This document shows positions 1 to 5,755 of a stretch of 6,364 nt of DNA, in pieces; within the stretch, counting starts at the first letter, position 1; every line of letters begins with the position of its first letter. Both the position numbers and the translations under genes were made by a program. Source of the stretch: GCA-2719315 sp964448645 (GTDB taxonomy: Bacteria; Bacteroidota; Bacteroidia; Flavobacteriales; Flavobacteriaceae); assembly GCA_964448645.1 (NCBI GenBank), contig CAYUZY010000106.1, forward strand, positions 1-6,364. Reading direction: 5' to 3'. A model generated the notes under the pieces. The model saw nothing but the letters and a program-made list of their open reading frames with translations. It did no database searches and was not told where the DNA came from.

Positions 1-1
1 A

Positions 2-118
2 GTTGTTATTAATAATGATCCTGAAGCTCCTTTTTTCAAAGCAGCAGATTATGGAATTGTTGGTGATGCTTTTGAAGTTGTTCCTAAACTTATTGAAAGT
101 TTAAAAGCTATTAAATAG
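2..118 (+). CDS. etfA: Electron transfer flavoprotein alpha subunit, C-terminal end (partial)
   Basis: Only the last 38 residues and a TAG stop are in the window; the gene begins upstream of it. The reading frame starting at base 2 contains INNDPEAPFFKAADYGIVGD followed by a short segment ending in the EVVPKL motif. This matches the conserved FAD-binding C-terminal domain of EtfA, where the Asn-x-Asp-x-x-Ala-Pro-Phe-Phe and Ala-Asp-Tyr-Gly-Ile-Val-Gly-Asp motifs lie shortly before the end. In this family EtfA pairs with EtfB to form a cytoplasmic FAD protein that carries electrons from acyl-CoA dehydrogenases to ETF:quinone oxidoreductase. The stop lies 9 bp before scoA on the same strand, so the two are probably co-transcribed. 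etfB would be expected just upstream but is outside the window. The identification rests on a short tail, but the motif is distinctive. Confidence 0.88.
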   Translation, partial: VVINNDPEAPFFKAADYGIVGDAFEVVPKLIESLKAIK

Positions 119-127
119 TATTTTAAT

Positions 128-826
128 ATGATAAGTAAAAGAGTATCTTCAGTTAGTAAAGCATTGGAGGGAATTTCTGATGGAATGACTTTGATGCTCG
201 GAGGATTTGGTTTGTGTGGAATTCCAGAAAACTCAATATTAGAATTAGCTAGAACTAGAGTAAAAAATTTGATTTGTATTTCAAACAATGCTGGAATCGA
301 TGATTTTGGATTGGGATTACTTTTAAAAAATCATCAGATTCATACAATGATAGCATCTTATGTTGGAGAAAATGAAGAGTTTGAGAGACAAATGCTTTCA
401 GGGCAATTGAAAGTAATTTTAACACCTCAAGGTACTCTTGCAGAAAAATGTAGAGCTGCTCAAGCGGGAATTCCCGCATTTTATACTCCTGCAGGTTTTG
501 GAACAGAAGTAGCTAAAGGAAAAGAAGTAAAAGTTTTCGATGGGAAAAGTTATATACTTGAGGAGGCCTATAAAGCTGATTTTTCAATTGTTAAAGCCTG
601 GAAGGGAGATGAAACTGGAAATCTTATTTTTAGAGGAACTGCAAGAAATTTTAATCCAATGATGTGTGGAGCTGGGAATATTACAATTGCAGAAGTTGAA
701 AATTTAGTTCCAACAGGACAACTTGATCCTAATATGATTCATGTTCCTGGAATTTTTGTTGACAGAATTTTTCAAGGGAAGAAATTTCAAAAAAGAATAG
801 AACAACTAACAATTAGAAAAAAATAG
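128..826 (+). CDS. scoA: 3-oxoacid CoA-transferase subunit A (SCOT-type)
   Basis: This is the alpha subunit of succinyl-CoA:3-ketoacid (acetoacetate) CoA-transferase, a cytoplasmic enzyme that moves CoA from succinyl-CoA to acetoacetate. The 232-residue product is the usual length for a stand-alone A subunit. Residues 18-33 (Asp-Gly, then GGFGLCGIP) match the family I CoA-transferase signature near the N-terminus. Other family blocks are SNNAGID (52-58), TPQGTLAEKCRAAQAGIPAF (99-118) followed by YTPAGFGT, and VPGIFVDRI (206-214). The ATG at 128 is chosen because the signature sits at the usual distance from it; the upstream sequence is A/T-rich with no Shine-Dalgarno. The stop TAG directly abuts the scoB ATG, which points to translational coupling. 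The acceptor could be a related 3-oxoacid such as 3-oxoadipate, but the sequence resembles ScoA more than PcaI. Confidence 0.93.
   Translation: MISKRVSSVSKALEGISDGMTLMLGGFGLCGIPENSILELARTRVKNLICISNNAGIDDFGLGLLLKNHQIHTMIASYVGENEEFERQMLSGQLKVILTPQGTLAEKCRAAQAGIPAFYTPAGFGTEVAKGKEVKVFDGKSYILEEAYKADFSIVKAWKGDETGNLIFRGTARNFNPMMCGAGNITIAEVENLVPTGQLDPNMIHVPGIFVDRIFQGKKFQKRIEQLTIRKK
464..477. repeat. 14-bp perfect GC-rich palindrome inside scoA
   Basis: GCGGGAATTCCCGC reads identically on both strands. In RNA it could form a 5-bp all-GC stem closed by an AAUU loop. It encodes Ala-Gly-Ile-Pro-Ala of the conserved AQAGIPAF block, using GCG and CCC codons that are unusual in this AT-rich gene. It is followed by ATTTTAT on the + strand. 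The palindrome is directly visible; any function is unknown and it may be chance. Confidence 0.6.
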
Positions 827-1483
827 ATGCCATTAGATAAGAATTCAATTGCTAAAAGAATTTCTCGTGAACTTAAAGATGGGTTTTACGTTAATTTGGG
901 AATAGGAATTCCTACTCTTATTGCTAATTATGTTCCAAAAAAAATTAATGTTGAGTTTCAAAGTGAAAATGGAGTTCTTGGAATGGGACCATTCCCTTAT
1001 AAAGGTAGTGAAGATCCAGATATAATAAATGCTGGAAAACAAACAATAACGACTTTATCTGGAGCAAGTTTTTTTGATTCATCTTTGAGCTTTTCAATGA
1101 TAAGAGGAAAACATATTGATTTAACAGTTTTGGGAGCTATGGAAGTTTCAGAAAAAGGAGATATATCTAATTGGAAAATTCCTGGGAAACTTGTTAAAGG
1201 AATGGGTGGAGCAATGGATTTAGTTGCTTCTGCCGATAATATTATAGTAGCTATGATGCATGTAAATAAAAAAGGTGAATCAAAGCTTCTAAAAAAATGT
1301 AAATTACCAATTACTGGGTTACGCTGTGTAAAAAAAATTGTAACAGAACTTGCAGTTATAGATATTGTAAATGAAGAATTTGTTTTAAAAGAAATAGCAC
1401 CAGGGGTAACTTTAGATGAAGTTATTTCTTCAACTGAAGGGAAATTAAATATTCCAGAATTTGTCCCTACTATGAAATTTTAA
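827..1483 (+). CDS. scoB: 3-oxoacid CoA-transferase subunit B (SCOT-type), catalytic subunit
   Basis: This is the beta subunit of the CoA-transferase and carries the catalytic glutamate that forms the enzyme-CoA thioester. The product has 218 residues, normal for ScoB. The segment FQSENGVLG (44-52) matches the family signature 2, so Glu47 is the predicted nucleophile. Also typical are GIGIPTLIANYVP (25-37), the oxyanion-region stretch NAGKQTITTLSGASFFDSS, the block LTVLGAMEVSEKGDISNWKI, and KGMGGAMDLV. The start codon immediately follows the scoA TAG with no spacer, so stoichiometric expression by termination-reinitiation is likely. With etfA just upstream, the cluster suits oxidation of ketone bodies, fatty acids or leucine/lysine breakdown products. 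That pathway placement is inferred from neighbours; the enzyme family itself is clear. Confidence 0.94.
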   Translation: MPLDKNSIAKRISRELKDGFYVNLGIGIPTLIANYVPKKINVEFQSENGVLGMGPFPYKGSEDPDIINAGKQTITTLSGASFFDSSLSFSMIRGKHIDLTVLGAMEVSEKGDISNWKIPGKLVKGMGGAMDLVASADNIIVAMMHVNKKGESKLLKKCKLPITGLRCVKKIVTELAVIDIVNEEFVLKEIAPGVTLDEVISSTEGKLNIPEFVPTMKF

Positions 1484-1523
1484 TTTTTTTAAAAAACGTC
1501 TTCTTAATACAATATAAATTCTT

Positions 1524-1531
1524 TATTTTTA
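1524..1531 (+). promoter_or_regulatory. Weak -7-like element before the PF06439 lipoprotein gene
   Basis: TATTTTTA matches the Bacteroidota -7 consensus TAnnTTTG at all fixed positions except the final G. It lies 15 bp before the ATG at 1547. I see no TTG/TTTG -33 element at a suitable distance. The 63-bp gap after scoB (1484-1546) is the likeliest place for a new promoter on this strand before the Rieske gene, which is the main reason to list it. It could equally be chance in A/T-rich DNA. Confidence 0.25.
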
Positions 1532-1546
1532 GAAAAAACAAATGTT

Positions 1547-2296
1547 ATGAAAAAGAATCTTTTTATCTCTTTATTATTTTTTATTTTATTTACTTCATGT
1601 AAAAATAATTCACAATCAACTGAAAACAAGTCTCAAGTGAATGTAAATAGTGAATGGCAAGATTTAATTGTCCCTAACAGTTTTGAAGGTTGGCATATAT
1701 ACCAGAATTATGGAAATAAAAAAGGGTGGAGTGTTAATGAAGGTGTCCTTACTTTTACTACTGATGAAACTTCTAAAGTAGAAGGGGATAAAAGTTTATT
1801 ATCTGATAAAAAATACACAAACTTTGAAATAAAATTTGACTGGAAGGTTTCAAAAGGTGGAAATAGTGGTTTTATGTGGGGAGTAAGTGAAGAGCCAAGA
1901 TTTCAATTTCCTTATGAAACAGGTCCAGAAATTCAAGTTCTTGACCCTGAAGTTTATAAAGGGAATGAAGAAGCTCAAAAAAATACTGCAGGTGCTTTGT
2001 ATGATATGCTTCCACCTAGAAGTTTAGTTACTAAACCTGCAGGTGAATGGAATTCTTATCATATAACTATTAACCATAATAAAAATGAAGGAATAGTTAT
2101 TCATAATGGAGTTGAAATTAATAGTTTTCCACTTCATGGACCAGAGTGGGATGAAATGGTTAGCAAAAGTAAATTTTCAGTAAGAGGTGGAAAAAATTAC
2201 TGGGATGAGTTTGGAAAGCATAAAACAGGACATATTTGTCTTCAAGACCATCCTGGAGTTATTTCATATAGAAACATAAAGATTAAGGAACTATAA
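1547..2296 (+). CDS. PF06439 (DUF1080, 3-keto-disaccharide hydrolase family) lipoprotein
   Basis: The 249-residue product starts with a lipoprotein signal peptide: basic MKKN, a hydrophobic core, then LFTSC with the predicted lipidated Cys18. A short polar linker (19-36) leads into one PF06439 domain (about 37-249), a concanavalin-like beta-sandwich fold. Family hallmarks are GGNSGFMWG (104-112), YETGPEIQVLD (123-133), PAGEWN (164-169), HICLQDHPG (229-237) and the terminal YRNIKIKEL (241-249). The domain was long called DUF1080; some members are now described as hydrolases of 3-keto-glycosides, so a role in degrading oxidised or ordinary glycosides at the envelope is plausible but not shown here. 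No Gfo/Idh oxidoreductase or sugar transporter lies nearby to support a 3-keto-sugar pathway. The residues after Cys18 (KNNSQST) lack an acidic surface-export signal, so a periplasmic-facing location is more likely than the cell surface. Confidence 0.88.
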   Translation: MKKNLFISLLFFILFTSCKNNSQSTENKSQVNVNSEWQDLIVPNSFEGWHIYQNYGNKKGWSVNEGVLTFTTDETSKVEGDKSLLSDKKYTNFEIKFDWKVSKGGNSGFMWGVSEEPRFQFPYETGPEIQVLDPEVYKGNEEAQKNTAGALYDMLPPRSLVTKPAGEWNSYHITINHNKNEGIVIHNGVEINSFPLHGPEWDEMVSKSKFSVRGGKNYWDEFGKHKTGHICLQDHPGVISYRNIKIKEL

Positions 2297-2326
2297 TTTT
2301 TATCAGACTTTTCATATATAATTAAT

Positions 2327-2902
2327 ATGTCTTACAAAAAGATATTAGAGTTGTTTCTTATTTTTTCATTAATATCATTAGATATTAATGGACAATATTA
2401 TGAAGAAGAAGAAGAGTATTTAGATCCAATTAATGATCCTTCTGCATTAGGTCAAAGGGCTTTTGTGGATGAGCTTTTATGGATGGCTGGATATGTTCCA
2501 GAAAAGATTGAAATATATCAAACATTACCAAATAACGCGAGAGTTTATAGAGTGAAATTAGATTCGGTTAATGGAGGATTTATTTTTATTAGATGGGATA
2601 AAAAGAAGAAGGAGCATTATGTAGCAAATAAATTGATAGATCCAGGTTTATATTATAATCTCAAAGCAGCAAAAGTTATAATGCAAAAACAAACAAATAA
2701 AGCAAGTTTTGGAGTTGATGATATATCAATTCAACCTTCTGATCAGGAAAAAATTTCGGAGGCGGATATTTTAGAGTTAAGAGAAGAATATCAACTTAAA
2801 GAGGATGAGAAAAAAAATGAAGAAGAAAAATTAAGAATAAAGGAGGCCGAAAAAATTCAAAGAAAAGTTGAAAGAAAATCTAAAAAAAAGAAAAAGAATT
2901 AA
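2327..2902 (+). CDS. Exported protein of unknown function with charged C-terminal helix
   Basis: I do not recognise this 191-residue protein. Its N-terminus (MSYKKILELFLIFSLISLDINGQ) looks like a Sec signal peptide, with likely cleavage near Gly22/Gln23, a common pattern in Bacteroidota. The predicted mature end is very acidic (YYEEEEEYLD, 24-33). A middle part of about residues 36-123 looks folded, with LPNNARVYRVKLDS, GGFIFIRWD and LIDPGLYYNLKAAK. From about residue 141 to the end the sequence is Glu/Lys-rich with no Gly or Pro, predicting a long helix or coiled coil that ends in KKKKKN. The ATG at 2327 is the only start that includes the whole signal peptide; it lies 30 bp after the lipoprotein gene, so co-transcription is likely. 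Its TAA stop overlaps that of the convergent Rieske gene by 4 bp. The overall codon and residue use fits its neighbours. A structural or protein-binding periplasmic role is only a guess. Confidence 0.75.
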   Translation: MSYKKILELFLIFSLISLDINGQYYEEEEEYLDPINDPSALGQRAFVDELLWMAGYVPEKIEIYQTLPNNARVYRVKLDSVNGGFIFIRWDKKKKEHYVANKLIDPGLYYNLKAAKVIMQKQTNKASFGVDDISIQPSDQEKISEADILELREEYQLKEDEKKNEEEKLRIKEAEKIQRKVERKSKKKKKN

Positions 2903-3333
2903 CGAGTAACAGTTAAAATATTATCTTTAAAAGCAGTTTCATAACACTTTAATCCACCACCACATTCATTACTAAAAGAATTTCCATGTTGAGAGCATGT
3001 AAAGGTATCATCTTCATATGACCACTTATTTCTTGCACCTTGATGAGGACAGGCATTATCAAAAGCTCGAAAATCATTTTCACTTATTCTAATTAACAAT
3101 AAATTTTCTTCAGTATAATTCATCCATCCACCAATAGAACTTATAGGATTAAATTTTGAATTACCTATGTCAATTTCTAATGGACCACTTGATGATGAGG
3201 GAGATTCAAAATCTAATGAATTATCAGAAGAATCCTCATTTTTTGAACATGCTTCAATTAGAGGTATTCCCATTATTGAAAAAAGAACAGGAGCACATGC
3301 ATTTTTTAAAAAAAGTCTTCTTTTACTTTTCAA
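2899..3333 (-). CDS. Small Rieske [2Fe-2S] protein with Tat-type signal and lipobox
   Basis: The 144-residue protein has the Rieske cluster ligands: Cys95-x-His97 in CPHQG and Cys113-x-x-His116 in CSQHGNSF. One domain covers about residues 50-144. The N-terminus has a twin-arginine motif (KRRLFLK, Arg5-Arg6), a hydrophobic stretch, and Cys29 after PLIEA, a plausible though non-canonical lipobox (Glu at -2). This suggests export of the folded, cluster-loaded protein by Tat and then lipid anchoring. A Ser/Asp/Glu-rich linker (30-50) follows. The frame has no ATG upstream of the twin-arginine motif before an in-frame TGA at 3378-3376, so TTG at 3333 is the best start; eight A residues directly before it fit the A-rich start contexts known in Flavobacterium. 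The distal loop reads ECGGGLKCYETAF in place of the usual Gly-Pro-Ala Pro-loop. The redox partner is unknown; no cytochrome b or oxygenase subunit is adjacent, so a bc1 or dioxygenase role is unlikely. It is divergent from the TonB receptor gene. Confidence 0.87.
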   Translation of the reverse strand: MKSKRRLFLKNACAPVLFSIMGIPLIEACSKNEDSSDNSLDFESPSSSSGPLEIDIGNSKFNPISSIGGWMNYTEENLLLIRISENDFRAFDNACPHQGARNKWSYEDDTFTCSQHGNSFSNECGGGLKCYETAFKDNILTVTR

Positions 3334-3388
3334 TTTTTTTTGGTAAAATAATAAATAATTTTTTTTAAATCCAATTCATTTCTTTAGT

Positions 3389-3396
3389 TAATTTTG
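3389..3396 (+). promoter_or_regulatory. Bacteroidota -7 promoter element of the TonB-dependent receptor gene
   Basis: TAATTTTG is an exact match to the Bacteroidota consensus TAnnTTTG and is followed by CACA and the ATG at 3401. A TTG/TTTG -33 element is not visible 17-23 bp upstream (3363-3371 is T/A only), so the assignment rests on the -7 box and its position in the divergent spacer. Transcription would begin within a few bases of the start codon, giving a leaderless or nearly leaderless message. Confidence 0.55.
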
Positions 3397-3400
3397 CACA

Positions 3401-5755
3401 ATGAAATTTTATTTTTTTATAATTAATTTCTTTTTAGCTCTTTCATTAACTTCGCAAACAACAGGGGATTTATCAGGAAGAGTTATTGATTTTGAATCTA
3501 AGCTTCCATTGGAGGGTGCTACAATTATAATTAATAATTCAGAGTTTGGTGTAATATCTGATTCTGAAGGATATTTTATTTTCAAAAATATTCCTCCTAA
3601 AACTTATAATTTATCTGCAAGTTATTTAGGGTATGAAACACAAACAATTTTTAATGTAATTGTAAAATCAGTTGGAACATCTAATTTACTTTTTAATTTA
3701 CAAGAATCTTCTGAAGATTTAGAAGAAGTAATATTAATTAAAAGTCCTTTTAGAACTTCAAAAGAAACTCCATTATCAACTCAATCATTATCTGCAGTTG
3801 AAATTGAAACGTATCCTGGAGGAAATAATGATATTGCTAAGGTAGCTCAAAGCCTTCCAGGGATTTCTCCATCTATAGGAGGTTTTCGAAATGATTTTAT
3901 TATTAGAGGGGGAGCACCAAACGAGACAGTTTATTATCTAGATGGTGTTGAAATTCCAAATATTAATCATTTTAGTACTCAAGGAAGTGCCGGTGGACCA
4001 GTGGGAATGCTAAATATCGACTTTATTCGTGAAGTAAATCTTTCTACTTCATCTTTTGGTGCTGAATATGACAATCCTCTTTCGGGAGTTTTAGCTTTTG
4101 AACAAAGAGATGGAAATAATGATAAAAAATCTTTTAAAGTTAGAGTTGGTGCAAGTGAGGCAGGGATTACATTAAATACTCCATTGTTTTTAAAGCAGAA
4201 TAATAGATCAAATACGACTTTAATGCTATCTTTTAGAAGAAGTTACCTACAGTTTGTATTTGCCTTAGTTGGTTTACCAATTAGACCAGATTATTGGGAT
4301 TATCAATGGAAAATTGATCATAAATTTGATAAATATAATTCTATAAGTTTTATTGGCTTAGGCTCTATAGATGATTTTTCTGTTGTTGCTCCAGATGATT
4401 TTGATTCAGAACAGCAATCAACAATTGAGCAAGTACCTATTATTGAACAACAAACAAGAACATTAGGACTTTCTTGGAAAAGAAATTTTAAAAATGGAAA
4501 AGGTAGAATGAGAACTGTTTTAAGTTCAAATAGACTTCAAAATTTATTCAGCAGGTTTAGTGATAATGAAAAAAAGAAAGGAGTTCTTTTTGAAAATGAT
4601 TCTCAAGAAATAGAAACAAAATTAAGGGTCAAAGTCATTCGTTTTCTAAATCAATGGAAATTTTCTTATGGATTAAATTTTCAGAATTCCACATATAAAA
4701 ACAATACTTTTAGTTTGTTAAATGATTTTAACTATGATACTAATTTTAGTTTTTTTAAATATGGGTTTTATAGTAATGGAAGTAGATCATTTATTAATAA
4801 TCGATTAAGTTTTTCATTTGGGTTTAGATTTGATGCCGATACTTTTTCTAAAGGTTCATCTTTGATTGAAAATTTTTCTCCAAGATTAGCAACTTCATAC
4901 AATATATCACAAGATGGAAAATGGAAATTAAATTCATCAATAGGAAGGTATTATAAAATTCCAACCTATACAATGTTAGGATTTAGAGATAATAAAGGAA
5001 TATATATAAATAAAAATTTAAAGTATACTCAAAGTGATCATTTTGTAATTGGAATTGAACATAATTTTTCTAATTCTTCAAGGTTTACAATTGAAGGTTT
5101 TATTAAAAAATATAGCCAGTATCCTGTTTCTATAATTGACAGGATTTCCTTAGCTAATAAAGGAGGAGGATTTGAAGTATTAGGAAATGAACCTGTATCT
5201 GATAAAGGTAGTGGAGAAAGTTATGGGTTAGAATTTTTATTTCAACAAAAGCTTACAAACAATTTTTATGGAGTTCTAGCATATACCCATTTTTACAGTA
5301 ATTTTAGTGGTTTAAATCAAAAAAAATTACCATCAGTTTGGGACAGTAGAAATTTACTTTCATTTACAGGAGGTTATAAGTTAAAAAGAAATTGGGAAAT
5401 TAGTATGAGAATAAGATATACTGGAAAAACCCCTTATGTACCTGTAGATGTTGATGAAAGTTTAATTTCATATCCTCAAATAGTTTTAGATTATAATTTG
5501 TTAGGCACTGAAAAACTTGTTGTTTATAGTCAAGGGGACTTAAGAATTGATAAAAAATGGAATTTTAAGAAAATTTCATTTAATTTTTATATTGAAGTTC
5601 AAAACTTTCTTGCTCAACCCATTCCAAGACCAAAAGATTATGGTTTAAAAAGGAATCAAGACGGTACAATATCAGATCCAAGGGAAATAGTTGAAATTGA
5701 CACAAATAGAACTCAAACACCTTTTCCTTCCTTTGGGTTTGTTTTTGATTTTTAA
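3401..5755 (+). CDS. TonB-dependent outer-membrane receptor with CarboxypepD_reg-like domain
   Basis: The 784-residue protein is a TonB-dependent receptor that would import a substrate across the outer membrane using the inner-membrane proton gradient. A Sec signal peptide (1 to about 18, ending LTSQ) is followed by a CarboxypepD_reg-like domain (about 22-103; GRVIDFESKLPLEGATI, then DSEGYFIFKNIPP and LGYET). Next comes the linker DLEEVILIK (106-114), where a TonB-contact segment would be expected, and a plug domain (about 115-235) with AQSLPGISPSIGGFRNDFI, RGGAP, YYLDGVEIPNINHF and FGAEYDNPLSGV. The rest is a 22-strand-type beta-barrel rich in aromatic strands and ending FVFDF, with the C-terminal Phe expected for BAM recognition. 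ATG 3401 is the only Met before the signal core. No SusD gene follows, and the protein is shorter than typical SusC (about 1000 residues), so this is a stand-alone receptor; its substrate cannot be told from sequence. The stop overlaps that of rimM by 4 bp. Confidence 0.93.
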   Translation: MKFYFFIINFFLALSLTSQTTGDLSGRVIDFESKLPLEGATIIINNSEFGVISDSEGYFIFKNIPPKTYNLSASYLGYETQTIFNVIVKSVGTSNLLFNLQESSEDLEEVILIKSPFRTSKETPLSTQSLSAVEIETYPGGNNDIAKVAQSLPGISPSIGGFRNDFIIRGGAPNETVYYLDGVEIPNINHFSTQGSAGGPVGMLNIDFIREVNLSTSSFGAEYDNPLSGVLAFEQRDGNNDKKSFKVRVGASEAGITLNTPLFLKQNNRSNTTLMLSFRRSYLQFVFALVGLPIRPDYWDYQWKIDHKFDKYNSISFIGLGSIDDFSVVAPDDFDSEQQSTIEQVPIIEQQTRTLGLSWKRNFKNGKGRMRTVLSSNRLQNLFSRFSDNEKKKGVLFENDSQEIETKLRVKVIRFLNQWKFSYGLNFQNSTYKNNTFSLLNDFNYDTNFSFFKYGFYSNGSRSFINNRLSFSFGFRFDADTFSKGSSLIENFSPRLATSYNISQDGKWKLNSSIGRYYKIPTYTMLGFRDNKGIYINKNLKYTQSDHFVIGIEHNFSNSSRFTIEGFIKKYSQYPVSIIDRISLANKGGGFEVLGNEPVSDKGSGESYGLEFLFQQKLTNNFYGVLAYTHFYSNFSGLNQKKLPSVWDSRNLLSFTGGYKLKRNWEISMRIRYTGKTPYVPVDVDESLISYPQIVLDYNLLGTEKLVVYSQGDLRIDKKWNFKKISFNFYIEVQNFLAQPIPRPKDYGLKRNQDGTISDPREIVEIDTNRTQTPFPSFGFVFDF

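Noticed and set aside
49..479. Minus-strand open frames of 74-79 codons across etfA and scoA
   Set aside because: They overlap well-supported genes on the other strand, resemble no family, and have no plausible start context.
845..1042. A 65-codon minus-strand open frame inside scoB
   Set aside because: It is a shadow of the conserved catalytic region of scoB, including the SENG active site.
1485..1496. TTTTTTAAAAAA palindrome after scoB as a rho-independent terminator
   Set aside because: It is a pure A/T palindrome with no loop and no GC stem, expected by chance in such A/T-rich spacers; not reported as a terminator.
2899..3333. Rieske subunit of a cytochrome bc1/b6f complex or a ring-hydroxylating dioxygenase ferredoxin
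   Set aside because: The bc1-type disulphide cysteines are missing, there is a Tat/lipobox export signal unlike cytoplasmic dioxygenase ferredoxins, and no partner gene is present.
3156..3368. A 70-codon + strand open frame opposite the Rieske gene
   Set aside because: It is antisense to a gene with clear Rieske ligands, has no recognisable domain, and arises from the Ser/Asp-rich linker region of the opposite strand.
3401..5755. SusC/SusD polysaccharide-utilisation locus
   Set aside because: The receptor is shorter than typical SusC, no SusD gene follows, and no glycoside hydrolase of a defined family is adjacent; the PF06439 gene alone is not enough.
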